From: JAMDEO01 sp963775295
GTDB lineage: Bacteria; Actinomycetota; Thermoleophilia; RBG-16-64-13
DNA length: 64,000 bases
Reading direction: 5' to 3'
Assembly (NCBI GenBank): GCA_963775295.1
Contig: CAVZIK010000006.1
Span: 3,162,001 to 3,226,000, forward strand
The translations under genes and the position numbers were made by a program. Positions 50,380 through 59,567 of this stretch are shown here, piece by piece (position 1 is the first letter of the stretch; each line of letters begins with the position of its first letter). Under the pieces are notes generated by a model. That model searched no databases. It worked only from the letters and a program-made list of their open reading frames with translations, and was not told where the DNA came from.

Positions 50380-50976
50380 ATGCCAACCGCAGACCTTTTA
50401 CTGCATCCGGTGCGGCTTCGTATTGTCAAGGCCTTCCTTGGCGACCGAGCGCTTACCACGAGTCAACTCGCCGCGGAACTCGCGGACGTGCCCGCGGGGA
50501 GCGTCTACCGGCACGTAGCTCTTCTCGCCAAGGCCGGAGTGCTCCAGGTTGTCGGCGAGCGTCAAGTCCGCGGCGCGATGGAGCGCACCTATGCCCTCCG
50601 ACTCTTCGCAGCGCAGATCCTCCCCGATGAAGTGGCAGCCATGACCCCCGAGCAGCACTCACAGGCCTTCATGGCCTATATTGCGGGGCTTCTCGGGGAC
50701 TTCGACCGCTATCTCGAGTCCGGAGTCCCCGATCCAGACCGAGATGGTGCGGCCTACCGTGTAGCAGCGATGTGGCTTACGGACGCCGAGTTGGCCGACT
50801 TTCTCAAAGACCTGAACAATGTCGCCCTCCCCCGCCTTGCCAACGCCCCCGGCGAGGGGCGGCGACGGCGCATGCTCTTCACCATCCTTCTGCCCGGACC
50901 TGAGAACCAGGCCGATGACAAGGCCGCGCGAGGGACAGGGCGCCCAAAAAGCAAGAAGCGAAAGGAACCCTCATAG
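50380..50976 (+). CDS. ArsR-like helix-turn-helix transcriptional regulator
   Basis: A 198-residue protein with an N-terminal winged helix (LHPVRLRIVKAFLGDRALTTSQLAAEL, GSVYRHVALLAKAGVLQVVG) and wing (RQVRGAMERTYAL). The C-terminal half is a helical domain with WLTDAELADFLKDLNNVALPRLAN. It resembles ArsR/PadR-like regulators that sense small molecules. The ATG at 50380 is chosen over an upstream TTG. The stop shares one base with the hydrolase start, so it is co-translated and likely regulates the hydrolase and ABC exporter behind it. Confidence 0.8.
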   Translation: MPTADLLLHPVRLRIVKAFLGDRALTTSQLAAELADVPAGSVYRHVALLAKAGVLQVVGERQVRGAMERTYALRLFAAQILPDEVAAMTPEQHSQAFMAYIAGLLGDFDRYLESGVPDPDRDGAAYRVAAMWLTDAELADFLKDLNNVALPRLANAPGEGRRRRMLFTILLPGPENQADDKAARGTGRPKSKKRKEPS

Positions 50977-52256
50977 TGCCGGCTTCAGCTGTTGCAACAA
51001 GCCTTACCGTTCTTGAGATGGCGCGATCCGGGCGCTTTGCCGAGATACACGAGTTGTTCGCCCCCCAGTTGCGCCCCATGGTACCGGCGGAGGCGCTTGA
51101 GGCCGCTTGGAGCGCCGGGATGGCCAAGAGTGGTCCGGTGGCCTCTGTCGGCGTGCCGGTGAGCGAGCCTGCCGGCCCGGGTGGCGTGGTCATTAAGATT
51201 CCCGTGACCTGCGAGCACGGCGAGTTCGCCCTGGTTGTGTCGGTGAGCGACGAGGGCTGGATTTACGGTCTGCAACTCGCGCCGGCAAGCGCGGTCCAGC
51301 CTACCAAGCCGTGGGAGCTTCCGGCCTATGCAGATCTGGAGAAGTTCGATGAGCAAGAGGTGGTCGTGGGAGCGGGAACAAAGTGGCCGCTCTCCGGCAC
51401 CTTCACACTCCCCAAAGACCGGGCCTCTTTCCCTGCTGTGGTCTTGGCTCACGGCTCGGGCTCGCTGGACCGAGATGAAACAGTGGGTCCCAACAAGGTC
51501 TTTCGGGATCTGGCCTGGGGACTGGCGTCCAAGGGCGTCGCCGTTCTCCGCTACGATAAACGCAGCTTCGCCTACCCGCAGGAGGTGAAAGCCGAGATTT
51601 CGGCGCTGACTGTGCAGCAAGTGGTCATCGAAAACGCTGTCGCGGCGGTCGCTTTGCTCCGCGCCCTGCCCGAGGTCCAGTCCAGAAGCATCTATGTCCT
51701 CGGGCACAGCCTGGGCGGAATGGTCGCTCCGCGGATCGGCCAACAGGCGCCCGACCTGGCCGGTCTCATCATCCTTGCGGGCAACACCCGGCCGCTGGAA
51801 GACGTGATCCTTGACCAACTCCGCTACCTCGCCTCCCTGAGCGGCGTGTCCCCGGAGATCCAGGAGAGTCAGCTCAAGGAGCCCGAAGCCCAGGCTGCGC
51901 GAGTCAGAAGTACGAGCCTCTCGGACGGCGCGCCCGTTGAGGATCTGCCTTTCGGACTTCCGGCCTCCTTCTGGCTCGACCTGCGCGGATATCGTCCCGC
52001 TGAGGTGGCGCAGACTCTCGGCATGCGTCTCTTGATATTGCATGGCGAACGGGACTACCAGGTCACCATGGACGACTACTCGGGCTGGCAAGACGCGCTA
52101 GCCGATCACGCTAACGCCAAGCTCATCCTCTATCCGGATCTCAACCACGAGTTCATGGCGGGAATCGGAAAGGCGACTCCTTCCGAGTACGACCGGCCGG
52201 GACACGTAGACGCGCGGGTGATTGAGGACGTCGCCACGTGGATCGAGAAGACATGA
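50976..52256 (+). CDS. Alpha/beta-hydrolase-fold protein with N-terminal DUF3887-like region
   Basis: A 426-residue protein. Residues 1-100 resemble DUF3887 (DRAxFAEIHELFAPQLRPMVP pattern). The remainder is an alpha/beta hydrolase with nucleophile GHSLGGM, an oxyanion loop AHGSGSLDRDE, and likely Asp and His (GERDYQ, DLNHEFM). Such enzymes hydrolyse esters or peptides; no signal peptide was found. GTG start overlaps the preceding stop by one base. It is followed 13 bases later by the ABC ATPase gene. Confidence 0.82.
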   Translation: MPASAVATSLTVLEMARSGRFAEIHELFAPQLRPMVPAEALEAAWSAGMAKSGPVASVGVPVSEPAGPGGVVIKIPVTCEHGEFALVVSVSDEGWIYGLQLAPASAVQPTKPWELPAYADLEKFDEQEVVVGAGTKWPLSGTFTLPKDRASFPAVVLAHGSGSLDRDETVGPNKVFRDLAWGLASKGVAVLRYDKRSFAYPQEVKAEISALTVQQVVIENAVAAVALLRALPEVQSRSIYVLGHSLGGMVAPRIGQQAPDLAGLIILAGNTRPLEDVILDQLRYLASLSGVSPEIQESQLKEPEAQAARVRSTSLSDGAPVEDLPFGLPASFWLDLRGYRPAEVAQTLGMRLLILHGERDYQVTMDDYSGWQDALADHANAKLILYPDLNHEFMAGIGKATPSEYDRPGHVDARVIEDVATWIEKT

Positions 52257-52269
52257 AAGGCGCAGCGCT

Positions 52270-53244
52270 GTGACGGGGGACGCTTCCACAAAAGACAAAG
52301 CATTTGTAAGCCTGCGCGGGGTGTCGAAGAACTACGGGCGTTTTCGGGCGCTGGACGATGTTTCTCTTGCCATAGGCTCGGGAGAAATCTTCGGTTACAT
52401 CGGGCCTAACGGTGCCGGCAAGACTACCACTATGAAGATCTTGATCGGCCTAATTACCAATTTCCAAGGAACAGTCCAGATAGGTGAATACCGTGTACCC
52501 GAGCAAATGGGTGAGGCCCACAAACTGCTCGGCTATCTGCCGCAAAACGTCGCATTCCAGGAATGGCGTACCGTGGACCAAGCGTTACGGACATTTGGAA
52601 GGCTTTCTGGGCTCACAAGCAACCAGATCGAGAGGCGCATCCCCTCGTTGCTGGACTTGCTGTCTCTCTCCGAAGTGCGGTTCAAAAAGATCTCGCAATT
52701 GTCAGGAGGCATGGCCCAGAAGGTTGGGCTGGCGCAGGCACTTCTTCACGAACCGCGTTTGCTTGTTCTGGACGAGCCGTTGGGTGGCCTGGACCCGGTG
52801 AGCCGCCACCAACTCAAGGACATAGTCTTGAGGCTCGCCGAGAACGGCACAACGATCCTGTTCTCTTCGCACATACTCAGCGATGTCCAGGATGTCGCCG
52901 ACAGGGTGGGAATCCTGAGCCGGGGAAGACTCATCCAGGTGGGCACCATTCCGGAACTGGAGATCCAATTGTCCCCGCAACGGGCCGTGGAGGTCCTACT
53001 CTCACATCCCAGCGACAAGTGGCAGCAGTTCGGAACGATAGGGAACGTGCAGGGGATCGAGGAGACAGCGCCGGACAGGATCCTGGTGCATATGGGAGAT
53101 AATGCCGACGCGGATCAAGTTATTGACGATCTAATTCAAATGATCGCCCGATCGGGCCTACGGGTGCGCGGAGTGACTTTGCTTTCACCTTCGCTCGATG
53201 AGATTTACTTTCGCTACGTTCGGCAAAGCGAAGGTTCAGCATGA
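52270..53244 (+). CDS. ABC transporter ATP-binding protein, drug/exporter type
   Basis: A 324-residue ATPase with Walker A GPNGAGKTT, Q-loop (LPQNV), signature LSGGM, Walker B LLVLDEP and switch His (FSSHI). A C-terminal extension of about 90 residues follows, as in DrrA- or CcmA-like exporters. The GTG at 52270 is preferred, since the upstream frame is a shadow. The stop overlaps the permease start by 4 bases. With the permease at 53241 it forms an exporter or efflux pump. Confidence 0.9.
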   Translation: MTGDASTKDKAFVSLRGVSKNYGRFRALDDVSLAIGSGEIFGYIGPNGAGKTTTMKILIGLITNFQGTVQIGEYRVPEQMGEAHKLLGYLPQNVAFQEWRTVDQALRTFGRLSGLTSNQIERRIPSLLDLLSLSEVRFKKISQLSGGMAQKVGLAQALLHEPRLLVLDEPLGGLDPVSRHQLKDIVLRLAENGTTILFSSHILSDVQDVADRVGILSRGRLIQVGTIPELEIQLSPQRAVEVLLSHPSDKWQQFGTIGNVQGIEETAPDRILVHMGDNADADQVIDDLIQMIARSGLRVRGVTLLSPSLDEIYFRYVRQSEGSA

Positions 53245-53906
53245 ACTTGTCGCTCCTGTACGTCGATGAACTGCGGGGCTTCTACAAGTCCAAAGTCATG
53301 CTCTTCCTCTGGGTAGGGCTGCCCGTAGTGGCCATTCTGTTCCGCCTCATCCAAACGAGCGGGACGAATCAAGACATGCCATTCAGCGTCGTCTCGGCGC
53401 TTGTGGTGTCCAGTCTCGCCGGGACGCTCGCCGCCGTCATGCTCACTGTCTCCATAATCAATGAAAAGAACAGGCACGTCTACGAATTGTTCTTGATCAG
53501 ACCACTGAAGCGACGAAACCTGTTGCTTGCCAAAGTCCTCGCCATCTACAGTTGCGTCGCCGTAGCCAGTATCGTGGCGGTCTTTGTAGGAATGGCGGCG
53601 GACTACGCCACAAAGGGCGCTCTGCCCACAGCGGTCTTTAGCGAAGTCGCCCAGTCGTTGGCCATCAGTCTGTCGATGCTCGCCGTCGCCTGCTCCGTCG
53701 GGGTCCTCATCGGGGTCGCTTCGCCGTCAATTCTGGTCGGGGCCATACTGGTCGTATATGGCGGAAACCAGGTCGCTGCAATTCCGCTGATTCCGACTTT
53801 GCTGAATCTTCCTCAGGTGGTGTCGTTGACCTTGGGCTTGGCCGCCGTCGTGACCGTCGCCCTCATGTCGGTGGCAGTCGCCCTGTTCAAGAGAAAGCAG
53901 TTCTGA
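53241..53906 (+). CDS. ABC-2-type transporter permease
   Basis: A 221-residue protein with about six membrane segments (VMLFLWVGLPVVAILFRLI, VVSSLAGTLAAVMLTVSII, IYSCVAVASIVAVFVGM, LAISLSMLAVACSVGVLIGVA and two more) and an EKNRHVYELFLIRPLKR loop typical of ABC-2 permeases. It pairs with the ATPase just before it by ATGA overlap. The regulator-hydrolase-exporter layout suggests resistance to or export of a small molecule. Confidence 0.85.
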   Translation: MNLSLLYVDELRGFYKSKVMLFLWVGLPVVAILFRLIQTSGTNQDMPFSVVSALVVSSLAGTLAAVMLTVSIINEKNRHVYELFLIRPLKRRNLLLAKVLAIYSCVAVASIVAVFVGMAADYATKGALPTAVFSEVAQSLAISLSMLAVACSVGVLIGVASPSILVGAILVVYGGNQVAAIPLIPTLLNLPQVVSLTLGLAAVVTVALMSVAVALFKRKQF

Positions 53907-53980
53907 GGCGGGCGCCACCTGCCGGTGTAGAATTCCCTTACCAGCCGAGGTTACTGCGCGCCGACCCAGGCCAGCCGGCT

Positions 53981-54409
53981 TCACCAGCAAGAAGCCGCCA
54001 TCGCCGCCGCCCCGGTCTGCTCCGCACGGTGCGTACCCGCCGCCGATTTGTGACCGCCTGTCGGCTGCTGGCGTTCTACGGGCACGAGAACGGGTTCTCC
54101 TCGGAGCATCCTTGCCTCAAAGAGTCCTTCCTTGATGACCGTGATCTGCGTCCATGGAAAGACCAACTGCTCGGTTTCGGGGCCCGGTAACACCTCGAGC
54201 TTCAAGAGATCGCCCTCGATGAAGACGCCCTCAGGAAGGGAGCAGGTGGCCGAGAGCCCTTCGACCTTGGAAACGCGAGTGACCATATCGCCCACTCCCC
54301 AGACCACATATGAGAATCCGCCACGTACTTCGGAGGGATCGAGGTCTAGGGTGACGCAAACGACATGACCATCGGAGTGGCAGTGGGGCAGATTGCGAGT
54401 CTGTCGCAT
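53981..54409 (-). CDS. Hypothetical protein
   Basis: A 142-residue protein with a beta-rich core (FSYVVWGVGDMVTRVSKVEG, VFIEGDLLKLEVLPG, LVFPWTQITVIKEG) and a low-complexity tail (GGHKSAAGTHRAEQTG). ATG at 54409 follows GGGAGG; the frame to 54565 runs through an inverted repeat and is unlikely coding. No family recognised. It lies alone, convergent with the exporter operon and directly downstream of the nested inverted repeat. Confidence 0.55.
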   Translation of the reverse strand: MRQTRNLPHCHSDGHVVCVTLDLDPSEVRGGFSYVVWGVGDMVTRVSKVEGLSATCSLPEGVFIEGDLLKLEVLPGPETEQLVFPWTQITVIKEGLFEARMLRGEPVLVPVERQQPTGGHKSAAGTHRAEQTGAAAMAASCW

Positions 54410-54440
54410 CGGGACCTCCCAAGCGCTGCAGAGGAATCGC

Positions 54441-54518
54441 GAGTCCCAAGTGACTCCGCCTTCCAAGGGCTGCTCGCTTCCGCTAGCAGCCCTTGGCGCG
54501 CTACGCCTCTTGGGACTC
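54441..54518. repeat. Nested inverted repeat, 78 bp
   Basis: The outer arms (54441-54450 and 54509-54518) are complementary over 10 bases, and the inner arms (54463-54474 and 54485-54496) over 12 bases. The structure is a cruciform-like stem with internal mismatches. It lies just upstream of the gene at 53981-54409 on the minus strand. No T-run follows, so it may be a REP-like element or a leader structure. The remainder of 54519-54849 shows nothing recognisable. Confidence 0.6.
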
Positions 54519-54849
54519 AGGTGGGACGTTCCCGGTAGACGCTGGAACCAAACATCTGCATTCAATTTCCATGGGTGATCAACGTCATCCTACCATCGAC
54601 ATGGATGTTGGCGCCCGTGACGAGGCCGCCTGTGTCGATATCGTTCGGCCTCGGCCCCTCCCGGTGACCGGGCGGACCAATCGATCGCGCACTCTACAGC
54701 TTGAGTCGAACCGTCAGCGATGTCATGATCAAGTGGCAACAATCCCTGCAGGAAAGCGACCTGTGTTTCAGAAAGAAGTGACGGGGAAGGCAAGGTAAGA
54801 CAAGACGCCGAGCGATCTCGCCACACACCGAAAGGCCTAGGAGGGTCAG

Positions 54850-55494
54850 ATGCTTGTTCGTGACCGGATGTCCAGGAACCCCATCACCACGTTTCCGGCG
54901 GCCACAGTGCCGGACGCCTTGCAGGTGATGCGGGGCAGCAAGGTGCGCCAGCTTCCCGTTCTTAACGACAAGGGTCAACTGGTGGGTATCGTTTCCCTCG
55001 AGGACCTACTCAGGGTCTCGCCTTCGCCGGCGACCTCGCTCAGCGTCTATGAGCTGAACTACCTTCTGGAGAAGTTGAAGGTGGAGGGCGTGATGACCAA
55101 GGATGTCATCACCGTCACCGAGGACATGGCGCTCGAAGAAGCCGGGCGTGTCATGGCCGACAACAAGATCAGCGGCGTGCCTGTCATGCGCGATGGCGAA
55201 TTGGTGGGGATCATCACGGAGTCGCATCTGTTCAACGTTCTGGTGGAACTGTTTGGGGCCCGCAAGCCGGGCGTACGCCTCACGCTGAGCGTCGCGGAGA
55301 TTCCCGGGACACTGGCAAAGATCACTGCCGCGATATCGGCCCTTGGCGGGGTATTCGTGGCCTTTGGTGAGATCGATGAACCCGAGCAGGGGCGCTTTAT
55401 TGCCACCTTGAAGGTCCAGAACGTGTCCCGGGAAGATCTCGTAAAGGCCGTGCAACCGCTTGTGCTCGCCATCGAGGACGTTCGGGAGATCTAA
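54850..55494 (+). CDS. CBS-CBS-ACT domain protein (AcuB-like)
   Basis: A 214-residue protein with two CBS motifs (RDRMSRNPITTFPAATVPDAL and VEGVMTKDVITVTEDMALEEA) followed by an ACT domain (RLTLSVAEIPGTLAKITAAISALGGVF). CBS pairs bind adenine nucleotides and ACT domains bind amino acids, so it probably senses energy state. AcuB-like proteins regulate acetoin use or other metabolism. ATG follows AGGAGGG. It stands alone. Confidence 0.88.
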   Translation: MLVRDRMSRNPITTFPAATVPDALQVMRGSKVRQLPVLNDKGQLVGIVSLEDLLRVSPSPATSLSVYELNYLLEKLKVEGVMTKDVITVTEDMALEEAGRVMADNKISGVPVMRDGELVGIITESHLFNVLVELFGARKPGVRLTLSVAEIPGTLAKITAAISALGGVFVAFGEIDEPEQGRFIATLKVQNVSREDLVKAVQPLVLAIEDVREI

Positions 55495-55784
55495 TCCGGC
55501 GGCGCTCCCGGGGCAAGCATTCCGCCTACCTAGCCAACCCGGAGGTGATTCACTCGGCTGACTTCCCAACCGTGCGCGTTCAGGCATCGTTCAGGCGCGG
55601 AGTGGGAGCATGCTGTGCGGGCATTACTCTATCCCCCTCCTTCTGAGTCTTGCCTCATGCCGAAATGGTGGTTCTCTGGCCCGAGCTGGGCTGGGGAGCC
55701 ACCAGTCCTTTCTGGGGAGCATACGAGGCCCCGTCGCTCCTGGTAAGCTCTCGAGCGAAGGCTCCTGAGGAAGAGAGGGCACCG

Positions 55785-56333
55785 ATGTCAGCAGCTACCA
55801 TTCAGCTCAAGCTAGTCCTGGTCGACACCAAGCCACCGATTTGGCGGGAGCTGCTTGTGGCCAATCGGATCAGTCTCAGACGGTTACACGAGTCCATCCA
55901 GATCGTAGCGGGTTGGGAGGACAAACACCAGCACGAATTCGTGATCGCGGAGAAGCGCTACGGCATACCGGCTCCGCGCGAAGTCGTCCCCGTCGAAAAC
56001 GAAGCTCTCGTTCGATTGCACAGCCTGCCTCTGGGAGAAGGAACGAGTTTTACCTACGTGTACGACTTCGGGGATCACTGGGAGATCGAGATCAAGGTGG
56101 AGCGAGTGCTTCCCTCAAGCTCGGACAGGCCCCCGGCAGTCGTTGTGGACGGGGCCCGAGCCTTTCCCCCGGAGGACTCAGGAGGAGTGCCTGGCTACGA
56201 GGCTTTGCTCTCAGCACTCTCCGATCCCAGCGACCCCGAACATGAGCATTACCGAGAGTGGCTCGGCGCGGACTTTGACCCGGAGGGAGCTGACCTCAAG
56301 GCGACCAACGAACGCCTAAGGATGCTCGCGTAG
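55785..56333 (+). CDS. pRiA4b ORF-3-like protein
   Basis: A 182-residue protein of the plasmid pRiA4b ORF-3 family: LVDTKPPIWRELLV near the start, FTYVYDFGDHWEIEIKVE, and PPEDSGGVPGYEAL. The family is found on plasmids and chromosomes and its function is unknown. ATG at 55785 follows GAGAGGG; the open frame to 55650 reads through non-coding sequence. The gap 55495-55784 holds nothing recognisable. Confidence 0.85.
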   Translation: MSAATIQLKLVLVDTKPPIWRELLVANRISLRRLHESIQIVAGWEDKHQHEFVIAEKRYGIPAPREVVPVENEALVRLHSLPLGEGTSFTYVYDFGDHWEIEIKVERVLPSSSDRPPAVVVDGARAFPPEDSGGVPGYEALLSALSDPSDPEHEHYREWLGADFDPEGADLKATNERLRMLA

Positions 56334-56358
56334 GCTCGCCTGCGGAGGACGAGGTGGT

Positions 56359-57018
56359 CTAGCTACTGTTCCGATTCCTGCCAAGAAAGCCGTAGATCTG
56401 ACCGACGCCCGACAGCACCGCCATAGCAAGGGCCGCCCATAGAAGGTAGAGCGAGATTGTGATCGCGAGGCGGAGATCAAGAATGGCTGAAAGGATGAAG
56501 AGAAACAGAGCTACGCTCTGAATCACCATCTTGACCTTGCCAAAGACGTTCGCCGGTCGCGACTGCCGGGTGCGCAGTAAGATGCCGCCGCCGATCAAGC
56601 TCACGAGCAACTCCAGCACGACGAAGGCCAGCATGATCTGCACGACCAGATATTTGTAGCCAATCCAGGCCAGCACCGCTACAACCAAGAGTTTGTCCGC
56701 CAGGGGATCGAGCAGCGTGCCTGCCGGCGTGATCTGATTTCGGGTCCGAGCAAGCGCACCGTCGATGAAGTCGGTACAAACCGCCAAAACGAAGACCCCG
56801 AGCGCCCACCAGCGAAGGCCGAGGTAAAGAAGCAGGAGTAGCAACGGCACCAGGGCGAGGCGTGCAATCGTTAGCGAATTTGGTCGAGTACTCCTCGGAA
56901 AGAGCCGGAGAAGGACCTTTCGGACCAGATTATCCGTGAATCTTTGTGCCGCCGGAGACGACCGATTCTGCCCAGAGTCACCTCTAGGCGCAATTTCTGG
57001 GCCGCGATCTTTTGTCAT
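56359..57018 (-). CDS. pgsA: CDP-alcohol phosphatidyltransferase, PgsA-like
   Basis: A 219-residue integral membrane enzyme with the CDP-alcohol phosphotransferase motif D-G-x-x-A-R-x8-G-x3-D-x3-D, seen as DGALARTRNQITPAGTLLDPLAD. Four to five membrane segments follow. It probably makes phosphatidylglycerol phosphate from CDP-diacylglycerol and glycerol 3-phosphate, though other alcohols are possible. The N-terminus has a polar lead of about 40 residues. Convergent with the pRiA4b-like gene. Confidence 0.85.
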   Translation of the reverse strand: MTKDRGPEIAPRGDSGQNRSSPAAQRFTDNLVRKVLLRLFPRSTRPNSLTIARLALVPLLLLLLYLGLRWWALGVFVLAVCTDFIDGALARTRNQITPAGTLLDPLADKLLVVAVLAWIGYKYLVVQIMLAFVVLELLVSLIGGGILLRTRQSRPANVFGKVKMVIQSVALFLFILSAILDLRLAITISLYLLWAALAMAVLSGVGQIYGFLGRNRNSS

Positions 57019-57142
57019 GGTTGGAAACTCTCAGTGTCCCGGTACGCCAGTACGTCTCCAAGGCGGCCCCGCATTAGGCCCTCTTCGGGAGGCCTCCAGC
57101 CTGGCGAAGGAACAGGACAACGGATGTCTAGCACTGGAGGTA

Positions 57143-58594
57143 TCAGTCGGCGTTCATGCCGTTGACTATGCGGGTACCGATCTCCCTGTCGATGTTGCTC
57201 CAATATTCGAAGGCACGCTTGAGAACCGGTTCGGACACGCCGTTCTTCAAGTGCCCGACAACATTCGATACCAGTCGATCTCGCTGGGCATCGTCCATCA
57301 CCTTACGAACCAGCGCGCCGGCCTGGCCCCAGTCGTCGTCGTCTTTGCGCAGAGTATAAGCGGCACGGATGAACTCGCCGCTCGCCCCCCAAACCTCCAC
57401 CTGGGGATACCGCTCCCCGTCGGCTTGCGGGCCGCCCTTTGAGTTGGGCGCATACACGGGGTCGGACACGTTTTGCACCCGCATCGCCCCATCCTTGCTG
57501 TAGCTGTGCACCGCCGCTTTTGGCTGATTGACGGGAATCTGCTTATAGTTGACTCCCAAGCGGGCCCGATGGGCATCCGCGTAGGAGAAGAGACGGGCAA
57601 GCAGCATCTTGTCTGGGCTGGGACCGATCCCCGGTACCAGGTTGTTCGGTTCGAACGCCGCCTGCTCGATCTCGGTATGAAAGTCGGTGGGGTTGCGATT
57701 CAAGACCAGTCGGCCGACATCGTGCAGCGGGTAGTCACTGTGCGGCCACACCTTGGTCAAATCGAAAGGGTTGAAGCGGTAGGTCTCGGCCTCGTCAAAC
57801 GGCATGATCTGCATCTTCAGCGTCCAACTCGGAAAGTCGCCGCGCTTGATGGCCTCAAAGAGATCACGTCGATGAAAGTCGGCGTCCATGCCGGCGATCC
57901 GATCCGCCTCTTCCTGCGTAAGAAAGTCGATACCCTGATCGGTCTTGAAATGGTACTTCACCCAGAAACGTTCGCCTCCCGCGTTGGCCCACATGTAGGT
58001 ATGGCTCGAGTAGCCATTCATGTGACGCCAGGTCTTGGGTATCCCCCGGTCTCCCATGAGCCACGTGACTTGATGGGCCGATTCGGGCGACAAAGTCCAG
58101 AAGTCCCATTGCATATCGTGATCGCGCAGCCCGTTGTCGGCCCGGCGTTTCTGGGAGCGGATGAAGTGCTGGAACTTCATGGGGTCGCGCACGAAGAAGA
58201 CCGGGGTGTCGTTCCCCACCATGTCGTAGTTGCCCTCGGTCGTGTAGAAGCGGAGCGCAAAGCCGCGTGGGTCACGCCAGGTATCCGGGCTGCCGCGCTC
58301 CCCGGCCACAGTGGAAAAACGGATGAACGTATCGGTCTTCGTCCCCGGCTGAAATACCGCCGCTTTTGTGAACGGGCTGACGTCTTCCGTTACCTCAAAA
58401 TACCCGAAGGCTCCCGAGCCCTTGGCGTGAGGCTGCCGTTCCGGGATGCGTTCCCGGTTGAAGTTGGCCATCTGCTCGATCAGATAGTAGTCCTGCAAAA
58501 GGATGGGCCCGTCCGGGCCCACGGTAAGCGAGTACTCGTCGCTCGCGACGGGGATTCCAGCGTCCGTCGTTGTCGGCTTCCGGTCGTCCTTCAT
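57143..58594 (-). CDS. Monofunctional haem catalase (clade 3-like)
   Basis: The 483-residue protein has the catalase core: RERIPERQPHAKGSGAFG with the distal His, NDTPVFFVRDP with the distal Asn, and LFSYADAHRARLG with the proximal Tyr ligand. The size fits small-subunit clade 3 catalases, which decompose hydrogen peroxide in the cytoplasm. ATG at 58594 has better spacing from AGGAG than the GTG at 58600. Its presence alongside oxygen-sensitive Fe-S proteins suggests tolerance of oxygen exposure. Confidence 0.95.
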   Translation of the reverse strand: MKDDRKPTTTDAGIPVASDEYSLTVGPDGPILLQDYYLIEQMANFNRERIPERQPHAKGSGAFGYFEVTEDVSPFTKAAVFQPGTKTDTFIRFSTVAGERGSPDTWRDPRGFALRFYTTEGNYDMVGNDTPVFFVRDPMKFQHFIRSQKRRADNGLRDHDMQWDFWTLSPESAHQVTWLMGDRGIPKTWRHMNGYSSHTYMWANAGGERFWVKYHFKTDQGIDFLTQEEADRIAGMDADFHRRDLFEAIKRGDFPSWTLKMQIMPFDEAETYRFNPFDLTKVWPHSDYPLHDVGRLVLNRNPTDFHTEIEQAAFEPNNLVPGIGPSPDKMLLARLFSYADAHRARLGVNYKQIPVNQPKAAVHSYSKDGAMRVQNVSDPVYAPNSKGGPQADGERYPQVEVWGASGEFIRAAYTLRKDDDDWGQAGALVRKVMDDAQRDRLVSNVVGHLKNGVSEPVLKRAFEYWSNIDREIGTRIVNGMNAD

Positions 58595-58679
58595 GATCAC
58601 TGCTCCTCATGTCGTTGAGACATTTGTACCAGTCTTGCGCAGTTGTTAATCCACGACACGGATGCTTGGGATGCTGGCT

Positions 58680-59507
58680 CTAACGCTGCGCCAATGCGTA
58701 CACGATCGAGAGCGACAGGTGCAGCCCGTCTTCGCTGGACATTGATCGCAACTTTCCAAGGAACTCCTCTCGAAACTGAGCTTGCATGGTCTCGTCCACG
58801 CTCAAGATAGCCGAACGCGCAGCCATCGTCAGCAAGAAGTCCCACCACTCTTCGCCCCTCGCATATATGATTTCGGCGGTCTCGCTGACCGCCCGAACGC
58901 CCCGGAAACCGCACAGCTGGAGCAGCGAATCGATCTCATGCGGAGTGTAGTATGCCAAGGGATCAGACAAGGGCAGCGAAGCCCTGTATTCGACCAATTG
59001 CCTGGCGAGGACCGTCCAGGCCGGTGTGAAGGCGGGCGGCGTGTTGCCGAAGACAGACACCCCGATATAGCCGCCCGGTTTGGTAACGCGATGCATCTCA
59101 CGCAGAGCGGCTTCTTGATTAGGGAAGAGAAAGAGCGCGTGAGCGCAAAGGACGGCGTCAAAGGTCTGGTCGGGGAACTCGAGATGCTCAGCATCCATCT
59201 TGCGCAATTCGACGTTGACAAGCCCATCCGCCTTGGCCGCTCGCTCAGCTTCTTGAAGCATGCCGGCTGAAAGGTCGACCCCCGTAACCTGCCCATCAGA
59301 GCCCAACCGCCGCGCGACGGCCAGCAGCACGGCGCCGTTCCCCGTGGCGACATCCAGCACTCGCGCGCCCGGCTCGAGCGGAACCTGTTCCACAAGGCGG
59401 GAGCCTAATCGAGCAAAGATACGGGGGCCCCTCCGGTCGTAAATCGCGGAGGAGTCGTCGAAGACTCGCTCAGTCATCTGCTTGCTGGGTATCAGCGGCT
59501 CAGGCAT
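58680..59507 (-). CDS. SAM-dependent class I methyltransferase
   Basis: A 275-residue protein: PGARVLDVATGNGAVLLAVARRLG is motif I, VTGVDLSAGML motif post-I, AEHLEFPDQTFDAVLCAHALFLFPNQEAALREMHRV the central motif and KPGGYIGVSVFG motif III. It resembles UbiE-type C-methyltransferases. ATG at 59507 follows AAGGAAG. The last third predicts a helical cap. Substrate unknown. It lies alone, downstream of the cysteine-rich gene. Confidence 0.88.
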   Translation of the reverse strand: MPEPLIPSKQMTERVFDDSSAIYDRRGPRIFARLGSRLVEQVPLEPGARVLDVATGNGAVLLAVARRLGSDGQVTGVDLSAGMLQEAERAAKADGLVNVELRKMDAEHLEFPDQTFDAVLCAHALFLFPNQEAALREMHRVTKPGGYIGVSVFGNTPPAFTPAWTVLARQLVEYRASLPLSDPLAYYTPHEIDSLLQLCGFRGVRAVSETAEIIYARGEEWWDFLLTMAARSAILSVDETMQAQFREEFLGKLRSMSSEDGLHLSLSIVYALAQR

Positions 59508-59567
59508 TCTCTTCCTTTTCTGGGCATCACTTCGTGCTTCTCTGCATTCCACGACCGTGACGGGGAA

